The notes under the pieces are model-generated. The model was given only the letters and a program-made list of their open reading frames with translations. It did not search any database and was not told the DNA's origin. The position numbers and the translations under genes were made by a program. A DNA stretch of 64,000 nucleotides, taken from positions 186,001 to 250,000 of the forward strand of contig JAMXBD010001044.1 of NCBI GenBank assembly GCA_024138025.1, in the 5' to 3' direction. Below are positions 26,771 through 39,715 of the stretch, piece after piece (position 1 is the first letter of the stretch; the number at the start of each line of letters is the position of its first letter). This DNA comes from Combretum micranthum. Taxonomy: Eukaryota > Streptophyta > Magnoliopsida > Myrtales > Combretaceae.

Positions 26771-28331
26771 CAATGTTTACAAAAAGATACAACTCATAAA
26801 GTATTATGAGAGTTTTTCAAGAAAAAATGAGTAGTCAAAAAAGTAACTCAGAAGGAAATTCAATGTTTTACAAGACTTGTATATCAGTCAGAAGGCAATT
26901 CAGAGAACAATTTTCAAGGACTTGAAGTATGCAAGATCACGATCATCAATATGAACAATGAATGATTTATTCCAAATTAATTCATAATTTTGAAGACCCA
27001 GCACCAAAGAATGTATTTAGGAAATGCATTCAATTATGTTCCACAAAGTTGGTTCAATTATCCAAGGGGATTCAAGGTTATATGGATTAAGGATTAATTG
27101 ATGATTTTCGACAGGAATTGAAGTATCACGACAGGAAATTCAAGGTTCATTTTTAGACATATTTATAATTTCGTGACATTATGAAATAAGAAAAGAATCT
27201 GAATGTGATATTCATTAAGGACGAGTTTATCCAAGATCAAGAAAATTCAAATCCGAATGAATAAATATCAGATTAATGAGGCTACTATTTTCGTGGGATA
27301 TTTTCTTCATATCAAGAACGATGTGATCAGATCATCTTTTAAAGATTATCTACAGTAAGGCCATTTTGGTTTTTGACGTTTGAAGAAAATCCATTAGAAG
27401 ATCATATCCAAATCTCAAGCTCAATATCATAACCAGCAAGATAAAAGGAATTCATCTTTATCCAAAGTTGTAACCGTTAAAAGAGAGAGATGAACAGTAT
27501 CCTATCCGACTTATTTACAAAATATCAGGATCTAATTCTTTACTAGCCGTTGAACAATAACAAATATATTACAGGTACAGAAGAACGAAGATATATCTAT
27601 CCTTGAACGTGAAAAAGAAAACAAGCAACAAAAGCTCTCGATATTTTCCTCAAGCAAATGCTGTCATTTATACTTTCATTGTACTGACATTAGAGGATAT
27701 TTTACTTATTCCTCAAATTGATTTGTGATTACTCTTTGAGTGATTTTGAGAGTTACAAGTAGGCTTATTAGTTTGTTGTAGCTTGAAGGAAGCTAGAGGA
27801 TCAAGCTGAGTGCATTTGTAGCCAAGTGTTTTGATAAAAGACAACTTGTAACTTATTGATTTGTTGGATAGTGAATATACTGGTGTGGAATATCGAACCC
27901 CGGCTTGATACTGAAAGAGGACTGACGCTCAAGGTGGAACCTCTATAAATCAACTTTGCACTCTCTTCTCTCTTATCTTTTTAAATTTCGTGGATATTTT
28001 ATTGTTTGTATGAGCTGCAATATAGATTCAAAAACTAAATCAGAGAGTAACTAGAAGTGCTGATACTAATAAGAAACTAATTCAGAGACTAAAATTGGAA
28101 GTTTCACTCTTGTTTTTGTTTAACGAACAGTGATCATTTTTCAACCTATTTTCATTCGAATTGTGAAATAAACTTTTATTTATTAAGTTTATTGTTTTTA
28201 AGTGAGTTTAAAAAGCCATTTTAATTTGATTAACTAAGTCTGTGAATTTTGTTAAGTTTTTGAAAAGATTAAATTTTCATCTTGAAAACCAATTCACCCC
28301 CCCTCTTGGTTATCTTTTTGGGACCAACAAT

Positions 28332-28343
28332 TGGTATCAGAGC
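28332..28343 (+). other. Primer binding site of the copia element
   Basis: TGGTATCAGAGC is complementary to the 3' end of plant initiator tRNA-Met and starts two bases after the 5' LTR. A second copy sits at 28,396-28,407, preceded by ACCAACAAT, the same bases that join the LTR to the first site. Confidence 0.9.
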
Positions 28344-28444
28344 TAGACTTAATTTTTAAAGAGAGTATTTGTTTTAAAATCTTGATACCAACAATTGGTA
28401 TCAGAGCAGTGCTCATTTATTTAAATTGAGTGATCTTTTCAAAA

Positions 28445-30230
28445 ATGGCTGAAAATAACATTACTATTAACCGAGCTCCTCATTTTGATGGCACAAATTA
28501 TTTATATTAGAAAATGCGCATGGGTACTTACATTAAAGCTAATGACTATGGTTCTTGGCAGGTAATACCATTTGGTGATACTCAAGTTACAATGACTAAT
28601 GAAGCTGGATTCACTGATGCCGAGCTAAAGCTTATAGAGAAGAACAATAAGGCTAATAATCTTTTACTCATTACAATAGCTCTATCCGAATTTTACTTAA
28701 ATTTATCTTGTGAAACTGTAAAAGAAATTTGGGATATATTGTCTAACACTTATGAAGGTACTAATACAATTAAGGAAACCAAAATCAACGCTTAATTCAA
28801 CTTTATGAATTGTTTAAAATCAAATATGATGAGAAAATTAAGGACGCCTTTAATCAATTACTGCTATTACTAACGAGCTAACCTCTCTTGGAAAGAAATT
28901 GGATGATTAAGATCTTATTAGGAAGATGCTCTGAATCTTACCAAAGTCGCGGGACGCCAAAAAGATCGCAATCGAAGAAGCTCAAGACTTGAATAAGCTG
29001 ACACTCAGTCAGTTGAGGAAAAATTGATGGTGTATGAATCTCACCTTGATTCAACAGAGGAACCCGAGAGTAACTCCAAAGCAATAGCATTCAAAGCTAA
29101 GAAAATTATTGAATCGATTCTGATGAGGATGATGACAATGAAAGCTTCAACATGTTGGCAAGAAAATTTAGCAAATTTATGAAGATGAACAAAGGTAAAA
29201 AATTCAAAAATTTCAATAAATTGAACAAATTTGATGCAGAAAAAGGCTATAAAGACAAAGAGGAAAAGAAAGAGAAGAAGGAGATTGTATGTTGTGAAGG
29301 TAAGAAGCCAGGGCATATTAAATATGAGTGCCCAATTCTGATCAAGAAGATGAAGAAGTTCAAAAAGAAAAGTCGACAATGATGGCAACTTGGAGTGACT
29401 TTCACGAATCAGAAGCTGATTCAGAAGCTAGCAGTGAAGATGAAGGAGAAGCCAATTTGTGCTTAATGGCTACATCGAGGTAAACTGAATCTGATGCTGA
29501 GATGATTGAAATGAAATGTATTCTGAATGAAAAAGCTCCTAAAAGCCCTTAAGAAGGTTGATTCGAAAATTTCCAAGTTAGATGTAGAAAACAAGGCTTT
29601 AAAGAACGAGAAAGACGTTTTAAGTCAAACAAATAGATTACTTGTTGATGAGAATAATATTTTGAAAAATGAAAATGAAAAATTATATGTTAATATGATA
29701 TTTGGAGAAAAGAAAATGGTGTTTTGAAAAATGAAATCAAGGATTTAAAGGGAAGAGTAGATGTTTTATCACGAGAAATTAAAAATACATTCAATAAGTT
29801 TAATGAAAGTGAAGAAAAATTAAAAATGCTAATTGGTAGTCAAAGACCAGCTTTCATTAAACATGGACTTGATATGGTGATGATAGTTCAACAAATATAA
29901 AAAGACTGTGTTTGTTAAGCAAATAAACCCGTGATTGAAAAATCAGCTAAACCTCCTATTAAAAGGAATATGAATAATGAAAGCAGAGGCTCTTTCAGAA
30001 GGTATTCTCAACAAAATTACCCAATCAGAAGGTATGATAGAACCTACAGGTATGAATATAATAATGAGTATCCAAGGAGAAATTACCATCACCAGGTAAA
30101 TAAGAGGTATCATACACATTCTTATGCATGTTTCTTTTGTAATAAAGTTGGTCATATAGAAAAATATGTTTTTACAAAAGAAACAAGCTCGGTACACATC
30201 AAGTTAAGAAACAAAATAAAACGAGCTTGA
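28445..30230 (+). pseudogene. gag: gag of the copia element
   Basis: It opens with ATGGCTGAAAATAAC at 28,445 (MAENNITINRAPHFDGTNY), a plant copia gag start, and meets a stop within 25 codons where TGG has become TAG. Downstream, MRMGTYIKANDYGSW and TVKEIWDILSNTYEGT belong to the UBN2-type gag domain. Two zinc-knuckle regions are visible, at about 29,288-29,330 (CCEGKKPGHIKYECP, second Cys replaced by Gly) and 30,127-30,170 (CFFCNKVGHIEKYV, last Cys lost), separated by a charged coiled-coil-like stretch (29,527-29,727). Long SIRE-type gags have such an extended C-terminus. It is not translatable as read. Confidence 0.8.
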
Positions 30231-30299
30231 CTTATCAAGGACCCAAGTTTGTTTGGGTTCCTAAAAAGGTTTGATCACCTTTTTTCTGTGAAATTGCAG

Positions 30300-33200
30300 A
30301 ACAAGGAACTAAGATAAAGGGAACTTGGTACTTGGATAGTGGATTTCGAGTCATATGACCGGTGATGCTTCCTTGTTCACTAGCATTATGTGGAAAGAAA
30401 AAGGATATGTGAGGTTTGGAGATGACAGTCGTGGTAAGATAATTGGAACAGGTACTATAGGACATCTCCATATTTAATTGAAAATGTTTCTCTAGTAAAA
30501 GGATTAAAACATAATCTCTTAAGCACAAATCAATCATGTGACAAAGGCTATAAGATGACTTTGAGAAAAACAAGTGTTTTGCATATAATACTGATGGAGT
30601 GAAGTTGTTTGAAGGATTTAGAAAAAGAAACATATATCTAATCACACATCTCATATGAATGTAAAATGTTGTTTTTTGACTATGAATGACAACATACATA
30701 TGTGGCATAAAAAGCTTGGTCATGTGAACTTTAATCAATTAGAAAAGCTTTCTAAAAGAAATCTAGTTATTGGTTTGCCTAAAATTAATATAAAGCATGA
30801 TGTGAAATGTACAACTTGTTTAAAGAACAAAATGTTTCAATTACTCATAAAATAAAAATCAGATTTCTACAAAAAGACCTCTTGAGTTTTATATCTTGAT
30901 TTGTTTGGACCTACTAGAACATTAAGTTTAGGAGGAATAAATATGGACTTATCATCGTTGATGATTTTTCAAGATACACATGGGTTTTTCTTAAAACATA
31001 ATCTGATACGTTTGATATGTTTCAAAAGTTTGCTAAACAAATTCAAAATGAAAAAGGGTTTTCAATTGTTGCTTTAAGAACCGATCACGGAAAAGAATTT
31101 GACAATTCTCTTTTTATATCCTTTTGTGAAGAACATGGAATAAATCATAATTTTTCAGCACCTTATACACCTCAAAACATGGAGTAGTTGAAAGAAAAAA
31201 TAGAACAATACAAGAAATAACTCGTTCTATGTTAAATGAAAGTAAAATAGCTGAATATTTTTGGGCTGAGGCCGTAGCAACTACTTGTTATATAATGAAT
31301 AGAGTATATATTCGACCTAATACTACAAAAACATCTTATGATTATTTCGTGGTAGAAGACTATCTATTTCATATTTTATATGTTTGGATGTACATGTTTT
31401 GTGAAAAAGAATGCAAATAATCTTTGAAAGTTTGATGAAAATCTGATGAAGCAATCTTTTTAGGATATTCACTAAATAGTAAAGCATGTCATGTTTTTAA
31501 TAAATCAACAAAATTGATTGAAGAATCTATAAATGTGTGTTTTCTTGATGAAGTGAATGATAATGATGATGATGATGATGTGTTTTTACCTGCAAATGAA
31601 CATAATGAACCAAACTCTGCTGTATTAGAAACAAAATCAGAAGATAAATTTGATAAAATACAAGAAGCTGATAAGGCAGAAAGTAAAGCAGAAAGTAAAT
31701 TAGATGAAAAAATAGAATCTGATAAGGCAGAAACTAGAGCAGAAGGTAATTTAGAATTAAGAAATGATTATCCCGAAAGTTTAAAAGCATGGAAATATAA
31801 ATCATCACATCCCCCTAATCAAATTATTGGTAATATAGAATCTGGAACAAGAACTAGATTTAAGTTACAAGATATTGAAAATCATTTTGTTATGCTGTCT
31901 GAAATAGAACCTAGTAATATAGAAGAAGCCTTAAATGATAATAATTGGATCAATGCTATGCATGAAGAACTAAATCAATTTCAAAGAAATAATGTTTGGA
32001 ACTTGGTTCCTAGACTTAAAGATAAATTTATCATAGGTACTAAATGAGTTTTTAAGAATAAATTAGATGAAAATGGTAAGATTGTTAGAAATAAAGCAAG
32101 ACTTGTGGCTAAAGGATATTCACAAGAAGAAGGAATAGACTATGATGAAACTTATGCACCAATTGCTAGATTGGAAGCTATAAGACTGTTACTCGCTTAT
32201 GCATGATATAAAGATTTTAAATTGTTTCAAATGGATGTAAAAAGTGCATTTTTGAATGGTTATATTAAAGAGGAAGTGTATTGAACAACTACCTGGATTT
32301 GAGGATATAGTTAAGCTGATTATGTTTTTAAGTTAAGAAAAGCTTTGTATTGACAGAAACAAGCACTAAGAGCTTGGTATGAGAGACTCAATGAATATCT
32401 TATCTCAAGTGGATACCAAAGAGGTACGATTGACACATCCTTGTTTATAAAGCATTATAATGATGATATCTTAGTTATACAAATATATGTTGATGACATA
32501 ATATTTGGATCAACTAATGAACAATATTGTCAAGAGTTAGCAAAGCTTATGCAGGTTAAGTTTGAAATGTGCATGATGGGTGAATTAAACTTCTTTTTGG
32601 GTTTACAAATCAAACAATCAAAAGATGGAATTTTCATTCATCAAGAGAAGCATACCAAACAAATCTTGAAAAAGTTTGGTAGAATTCAAAAGAAGTTGCT
32701 ACACCAATGAGCTCATCTGTCAGGATAGATCTTGATTCTCAAGGTAAGAAAGTAAATGAAAAATTATATAGAAGTTTAATTGGTTCTCTTTTATATTTGA
32801 CTGCATCTAGGCCAAATATTCTGTTTTCTGTGTGCATGTGTGCAAGATTTCAAAATAATCCAATTGAAACACATCTAAAAGCTGTGAAAAGAATTTTCAA
32901 GTATATTACATGTACTGCAAAATTAGGAATTTGGTATCCTAAAAACCAAAATTTCGAATTAATTGGGGACTCAGATGCTGATTATGCAGGATGCAAAATT
33001 GATAGGAAAAAGTACTTCTGGCACTTGTCAATTCTTAGGAGATAAACTGATTTTTTGGTCTTCAAAGAAACAGAATTCAGTTGCTCTATCAACAGCTGAA
33101 GCTGAATATGTTTCAATTGGAAATTGCTGTACACAAATTCTTTGGATCAAACAACAATTACAAGATTATGGATTAAATTATAAAAATGTTTCTATTAAAT

Positions 33201-33427
33201 GTGATAACACCAGTGCAATTACTTTAATAAAAAATCCTATGCATTACTTTAGATCGAAACACATAGAAATTAGGCATCATTTTATTAGAGATCATGTGGC
33301 TAATGGAGACATTAATATTGATTTTATTTCAACAGATTTTCAATATGCTGATATATTCACTAAACTAGTAGACAAAAATCGATTTGAATTCTTAATGAAT
33401 GAAATAGGCATGTGTATTCCTTTTTAA
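30300..33427 (+). pseudogene. pol: pol of the copia element (PR-INT-RT-RNase H)
   Basis: The protease remnant at about 30,325-30,480 keeps TWYLDSG, then shifts frame before SHMTGDASLF. The integrase HHCC domain at 30,655-30,855 has WHKKLGHVNFNQL and CTTCLKNK. The integrase core at about 30,900-31,430 has LIIVDDFSRYTWVF, RTDHGKEFDNSLF and VVERKNRTIQE. Reverse transcriptase spans 31,900-32,700 ([49 protein letters not shown]). RNase H runs 32,707-33,427 (LYLTASRPNILF, SVALSTAEAEYVSI, CDNTSAITLIKNP, KHIEIRHHFIRDHV). There are at least six frame breaks and several in-frame stops, including in RT. Domain order confirms Ty1/copia. Confidence 0.9.
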
Positions 33428-33722
33428 CTCATTTTGAATACATGTATCTGTGATTTATTTATTTATTATTTTATTCATTTGTATAGGTATTTGTTATTCA
33501 TTTTTAATTTATCTAAATTCATGCATTTTTCTTTAATGAGAAATAGAAATGGTGCTTCTTTTATGGGAAATAAGCAATGCGTTTTATTCAATAAAAATAA
33601 AATAAAATAAGAATTAATAGAGATAAAATCTCACGCCCTTCCATATTCTGATAACCGTCTGCTACTTGTCAAAACCTTTACAATTCCTTCAAAATTTCTT
33701 CAAGAATCAAACCCTAAATAAA

Positions 33723-35546
33723 ATGCCTCCTCGCAAACCATCCTGTTTAGTATCAAAAGGATTCAAAACGAAAAAGACTTTAAAACCCATCATGATTCAA
33801 GATGAAACCTCTAGTTCTTATGAAATCCCACAAGCCATTATGAATGAAGGAACCACACGAGAAGTACGATAAAAAACTGTGCATGATAAAGACAAGGAAT
33901 CAAGTACTGAGGAAGACAGCGTTGAAAATCTGGTTTCAAAAAGAATGTCAGAACCAATTCTTGAGTCAGAAGCTGACTCAGAGGGCTCAAAGAAGGATGC
34001 AAAGAAGAGTTCAAAGAAAGATTCTAAAAAAGATGCGAAAAAAGAAAAGGAAAAACAAAAGGAAAAAATTGTCAAAAAGAAGCGTTTGGAAAGCAATACA
34101 TCCTTCCTAGCTAAAAGGAAGAAACTTTCTCATAATAAGGTACTTGAATGTGCTTACATTGATTTCAAGTTCTTTAAATCGAATGGATTTTATTGGAATC
34201 ATTGGTTGGACAGGATAGGATGTAGAACTATATGTAGTGTAACAGATATAGTTTATGGGGTTTGATTCAAGAATTTTATGATAATCTGGAACAATTAGAT
34301 GATTTATCTCTGAAATCAAAGGTTGTTGGTAGAGTTATCAAGATTACTATAACAGATTTGATCAAATGTTTTAAAATGATGGATGTTAAAGATGATGAAT
34401 GGCTATTTAATCAGAATCAAAGTGTTGTTTATAAGGAATTAAATGATGGAGTGGGTGAATTTGAAGACAAAGATATATTTTCAATTAATTTTGAGTTGTT
34501 AATACGGTTGTTTCATAAAATAGTAGTAGACTGCATTTTACCTAAAGATGGCAGTACCACAACTATATCAAAGAAGAAGCTTTGGTTGTTTTGGCTGTGA
34601 AGAAAAATTTGAAGGTTGATATGCCTCGAATGATATGAAGGCATATGTAGAGAACAAGAAGAAACAAACCTTATGGAAATTTGTTAATGAAATTTTTCAA
34701 ATTCAAGAAAATTGATTTGTCCAAAAATTTTAAAATTCCAATCAGTTTGAAAAAGATTGGGGAAATCAATTTGAAATACATAGGTATTTTGGTTTCTGAA
34801 AATTCTGGTTTTCTAAAGATGGTACCTGGTATAGACATCCCAAATTTAGCAAGTTTCATTTTGATTGGAAAAGGATCAAAGCACTTGCTGAAGAGGAGTT
34901 AGTACTTAAGGCAGAGAGTGACTTGGAGGAAGAAGAAAAAGGTGATAAGTCTAAAGAATTACCTTCTAGACGAGCTGGGAAAGAAGAAATGTCTGAAAAA
35001 CAAAAGAAAAAGTATAAGATTAAGACTGGTGGAAAGTTTGAAATTAAGAAAGGTCAAGGAGTTCAGGAAGAGAGTGATTCAGACAGTGATTCAATACCAT
35101 TAAGGCTACTTGGAGAGACTTCAAAATCTAGTTTTAAACCTGATTTGAATGAGATATTTGAAAAGATAGTTGCTAGTTTTCGCAAGGATTCAACAGATTT
35201 CATTCTAGATGTCTTCAACAAATACAAACAATCAGCTCAAGGTTCACAAGCTCCTTGTTCTGAACTTGTTTTTGATGAATTTTTTCATCAATCTCCTCAA
35301 CCACCAGTAAAGCCATTTGATCCCGTTATTCAAACTGAGAACAAACCTGCACATGAGAAGGAACCTACAAATGAGAAGAAACTTGCTGTTAATGGGAAAG
35401 AGAGTGTTCCTTGTGAGAGTAGGGTTGCTCCTGAAAAACTAGTAGCTGAGGAAGAACTTGTTTTCACTCACACTTCAGAGAACCTGCAAATTGTTCCTTA
35501 TGTTGATCCCACAACATCCATTCCATCACCACTAAACCCTGAATAA
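33723..35546 (+). pseudogene. Post-pol third ORF of the copia element (Sirevirus env-like position)
   Basis: About 1.8 kb of broken open sequence lies between the end of RNase H and the 3' LTR. It starts MPPRKPSCLVSKGFKTKK, followed by a highly charged Lys/Glu/Ser-rich stretch (33,900-34,090). A folded-looking section (34,120-34,900) has YIDFKFFKSNGFYW, WLDRIGCRTICSV and VVGRVIKITITDLIKCF. A long acidic/lysine-rich region ends in a Pro/Glu-rich tail (34,923-35,546). Extra ORFs at this position are typical of the SIRE/Maximus lineage, where they were called env-like without proven function. I see no convincing signal peptide or membrane anchor. Confidence 0.65.
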
Positions 35547-35973
35547 ATTGGAACAATTCTCTCTGTTATGAACATTCTTCAACAACAACAAGTTGTCCAA
35601 CCTCCTCTTCGCACAATAATTCCACAACGCAGAAAAATGAAAGCTCGAAAATCTATTAAATTCATAGAGTTTAAGAAAGATTGAATTTCATGTTATCTGT
35701 TAGTGTTTTGTTTTATGAAATGTTAATTCTATGGACTGCTTATTTTGTTTGGACAGTTAGCATTACCTTTTGAACTATTATAAACATTTAGTGTTTTTAA
35801 GTGTTGATATTCGATAATATTGTTGTTAATTGCTGCTAATGTTGGTATTATTAAAGGGGCAGAAAAGTAAACAAAATATATGCAAAATGAATGGATGATG
35901 GATGGATATTGTTATTTTTTAATATATATATATATGTTTATATAGATTTTGTTATTAGCAAAAAAGGGGAGAA
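35547..35973 (+). other. 3' untranslated internal region and polypurine tract of the copia element
   Basis: Non-coding sequence follows the third ORF. It ends in the polypurine tract AAAAAAGGGGAGAA, directly against the 3' LTR start TGTTGG at 35,974, the expected plus-strand priming site. Confidence 0.8.
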
Positions 35974-38900
35974 TGTTGGTTTCTGTCAATGATGATTTTG
36001 ATGATAACAAAAAGAGTTAAGTGTTTACTAATAAAGCCATTAAGTGTGCAGCATGAGCAAAAGTTTTATAACAATGTTTATGTTGGTCCCAAAAAGAATA
36101 ACCAAGAGGGGGGTGAATTGGTTATTTAATAAAATTTAACCCTTTTTCAAATTCAACCAAATTCACTCTACTTAGTTACTCAAATTAAATGGCTTTTAAA
36201 ACTCTATTTTAAATATATTGATAAATTTCGAATAATATCAGACAAGATCAAAGTTAGCAAATAATAAAAAAATATGTTAATAAAAATTTATTTTGCTCCC
36301 AGTTACTCTCTGACTGATCTTCTGAGTTCAATGTTCAGTAGAACTTAAATTTCCAGTTACTCTCTGACTGATCTTCTGAGTTTATAATGTAGCAAGAATA
36401 AACAATAAGATATGCACGAAATTAAAAAGATAAGGTAGAGAAGAGATTGCAAGATCGATTTATAGAGGTTCCGCCTCGAGCGTCAATCCTCTCTTCCAGC
36501 TCCAAGCCGGGGACCCGGTATTCCACACCGGTATGTTCCACTATATCCAAAAGAAATGAGAATACAGGCTTGTTCTTCAACAAAGAACTCCAAATACTCT
36601 GCTTAGCCTATCTAGCTTCACTCAAGCTATTTACTGATCTACAGAGACTAAATGTAACTCTCACTTCTACACAAATCTCATTCAAGATATACAATGCTTT
36701 GAAACAAAGGAATAAACGTTTCTAAAATTTCAGCTCAAAGAAAATTCCGAATGACAGTAATTTTGCAAGAGATTCTCAAAGGCTTTTGATTATTCTCGTC
36801 TTTTTTCACTCTATCTGTCTTCATGTCTTCGAGATATTTAAATTTAAAATTCTCCTTCTTCTTCGGTTGAAAACGGTTAGTGAATTCGAATTCAAAACAA
36901 ATGAATAGATGATAATCTCCAGTAGTTCCTAATTTTGTGCTTGATATACTTCTGTGATTATCCAAATCTTATCTTGCTGACGATATCGTTGATGTTTATC
37001 CATATCATTGTTTGACCGTCTTGAAGATAGACTTCCTCGTGAAATATCTTCTAAATCCCAAAAGAATAGGATAGAATCTTTCCTTCTTGATCTGACTGTC
37101 AAACTTCATAACAAAACGAATTCTGTAATATCATTGAATATAAACCCAAGCCATAATTATCAGATATAATCTGATCTTTGATTAATTTAATTTTTCTGTC
37201 ATGAGCTCTTGAGTTTTTATACATTGATTAAAAAAATTCGAATCCCCTTGGATATAATAACCAACTTTGTGGAACATTTGAATGTATTACCCAAATACAC
37301 TCAACTTTGGAGCTGGGGCTTTAAAATAATGAAATAATTTTGAAAGATTCGAACTGTGATTTTTTTGTGCGAATTCTGTTCTTGTTCCCAGATTACCTTC
37401 TGAGTTACCTTCTGAGTAGTTTTGTCTTGTTGATCAGCCGTTTCACTCTCTGAGTTTCCTTCTGAATACTTTGGTCTTTCTATTTTGTCTCTGAACTACT
37501 TTCTGATTTATCTTTAAACTTTCATAACTTCTTGCTTAGTTCTTGAAAACTCTTACTTCACTTATCACATTAAATTGAGATTTCTGCATACTCAATAAAT
37601 TCATTAGTAATACTTAATCTTTTTGTTATCATCAAAACATCAAAAGAGAAATACTAACAGTTTACAAAAAGATACAACTCATAAAGTATTATGAGAGTTT
37701 TTCAAGAAAAAATGAGTAGTTAGAAAGTAATTCAGAAGGAAATTCAATGTTTTACAAGACTTGTATATCAGTCAGAAGGCAATACAGAGAACAATTTTCA
37801 AGGACTTGAAGTATGCAAGATCGCGATCATAAATATGAACAATGAATGATTTATTCCAAATTAATTCATAATTTTGAAGACCCAGCACCAAAGTAAATGT
37901 ATTTGGGAAATGCATTCAATTATGTTCTACAAAGTTGGTTCAATTATCCAAGGGGATTCAAGGTTATATGGATTAAGGATTAATTGATGATTTTCGACAG
38001 AATTGAAGTATCACAACAGGAAATTCAAGGTTCATTTTTAGATATATTTATAATTTCGTGACATTATGAAATAAGAAAAGAATCTGAATGTGATATTCAT
38101 CAAGGATGAGTTTATCCATGATCAAGAAAATTCAAATCTGAATGAATAAATATCAGATTAATGAACCTACTATTTTCGTAGGATATTTTCTTCATATCAA
38201 GAACGATGTGATCAGATCATCTTTTAAAGATTATCTACAACAAGGCCAATTCGGTTTTTGATGTTTGAAGAAAAACCATCAGAAGATCATATCCGAATCT
38301 CAAGCTCAATATCATAACCACAAGATAAAAGGAATTCATCTTTATCCAAAGTTATAATCGTTAAAAGAGAGAGATGAACAGTATACTACCCGATTTATTT
38401 ACAAAATATCAAGATCTAATTCTTTACTAGCCGTTGAACAATAACAAATATATTACAGGCACAGAAGAAAGAAGATATATCTATCCTTGAACGTGAAAAA
38501 GAAAACAAGCAACAAAAAGCTCTCGATATTTTCCTCAAGCAAATACTGTTATTTATACTTTCATTGTACTAAAATTAGAGGATATTTTACTTATTTCCTC
38601 AAATTGATTTGTGATTACTCTTTGAGTGAGTTTGGAGTTACAAGTAGGCTCAATAGTTTTTTTGTAGCTTGAAGGAAGCTAGAAGGATCAAGCTGAGTGC
38701 ATTTGTAGCCAAGTGTTTTGACAAAAGACAACTTGTAACTTATTGATTTGTTGGATTGTGGAACATACTGGTGTGGAATATCGGACCCCGGCTTGGTACT
38801 GGAAGAGAGGACTGACGCTCGAGGTGGAACCTCTATAAATCAACTTTGCACTCTCTTCTCTCTTATCTTTTTAAATTTGTGCATATTTTATTGTTTGTAT

Positions 38901-39216
38901 GAGCTGCAATATAGATTCAAAAACTAAATCAGAGAGTAACTGGAAGTGCTGATACTAATAAGAAACTAATTCAAAGACTAAAACTAGAAGTTTCACTCTT
39001 GTTTTTGTTTAACGAACAGTGATCATTTTTCAACCTATTTTCATCCGAATTGTGAAATAAACTTTTATTTATTAAGTTTATTATTTTCAAATGAGTTTAA
39101 AAAGCCATTTTAATTTGATTAATAAGTTTGTGAATTTGGTTAAGTTTTTGAAAAGATTAAATTTTCATCTTGGAAAACCAATTCATCCCCCTCTTGGTTA
39201 CTTTTTAGGACCAATA
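35974..39216 (+). repeat. 3' LTR of the copia element, split by an inverted solo LTR
   Basis: The LTR parts are 35,974-36,080 and 37,665-39,216, about 1,659 bp together, agreeing with the 5' LTR. The final bases read GGACCAATA where the 5' copy has GGACCAACA. The interruption is the solo LTR at 36,081-37,659. Confidence 0.9.
36081..37659 (-). mobile_element. Inverted solo LTR of a related copia family
   Basis: A 1,579-bp unit starts TGTTGGTCCCAAAAAG and ends AAATACTAACA. Its start is the reverse complement of the host copia LTR end and its end the reverse complement of the LTR start, so it belongs to a related family in opposite orientation. Perfect duplications GTTTA flank it (36,076-36,080 and 37,660-37,664). 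The body differs clearly from the host LTR, so it is another subfamily. There is no internal region. Confidence 0.9.
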
Positions 39217-39715
39217 GATTTATTTTAACAAAAAGACCCATGATGATTGAACCGGTTTTTTAATGTTAATAAAAAATAAAATTTATATAATAAAGACCAT
39301 TTGGCTATAGGCAAATCCTCCTTTATGAAACAGGAGGTCGCACTTGGTAAGTTTAAAACCTGCAATCTACTTGTCATGGGCATTATTTATTTATTATTAT
39401 ATTGTTTTGATGTAGGTAACATGACTTTACCATTGAACTTATCATCTTCCTCTTGTCAAGCAGTAAGTGCAAAGTATTGTTTTATCCACCAATAACGCTC
39501 ATTGTAAGTTCATTTTGACCTTGATTTTAGTACATTTTCATCAAATTAGTGATGAAGATGCATAACAATCTTGGATTACTCTATATAAAAATAATTAAAC
39601 ATTACTTTTGATTGAGAAAAAGGTGATTTTGTCTTTAAATTTTTAAAAGACATAAAGTAACCCCTATCATAACTGGTCAATATTAAGCGAGATTTAATAC
39701 ATGTCAAAGTAATAT
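39217..39715. other. Intergenic DNA
   Basis: The first five bases are the right GATTT duplication of the copia element. No gene or bounded element is recognised; it may continue the LTR-like sequence that the copia element interrupts at 21,079. Confidence 0.45.

Larger units (their letters stand above)
21080..28329 (+). repeat. 5' LTR of the copia element, split by the gypsy insertion
   Basis: The LTR parts are 21,080-21,180 and 26,776-28,329, about 1,655 bp together. It begins TGTTGGTTTCTCTC and ends CTTTTTGGGACCAACA. It differs from the 3' LTR at roughly 4% of positions over the 520 bp I aligned by eye. The interruption is the Ty3/gypsy element at 21,181-26,770. Confidence 0.9.
21080..39216 (+). 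mobile_element. Sirevirus-like Ty1/copia retrotransposon with nested insertions
   Basis: The element spans LTR to LTR between perfect 5-bp duplications GATTT (21,075-21,079 and 39,217-39,221). A tRNA-Met primer site (28,332-28,343) follows the 5' LTR, and a purine tract AAAAAAGGGGAGAA lies immediately before the 3' LTR at 35,974. Domain order is gag, protease, integrase, reverse transcriptase, RNase H, with integrase before RT, which defines Ty1/copia. A long extra open region follows pol, as in the SIRE/Maximus lineage. Without the nested gypsy element and inverted solo LTR it would be about 11 kb. It carries many stops and frameshifts and cannot be autonomous as read. Confidence 0.93.

Noticed and set aside
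29041..29388. 115-codon minus-strand hydrophobic frame
   Set aside because: It is antisense to the lysine-rich gag and zinc-knuckle region; its hydrophobicity comes from complementing Lys codons.
30235..30738. 167-codon minus-strand frame inside the copia pol
   Set aside because: Antisense to the protease/integrase region, which has clear sense-strand motifs.
36081..37659. Inversion of part of the copia 3' LTR
   Set aside because: Perfect GTTTA duplications and a divergent body show a separate insertion of a related LTR.
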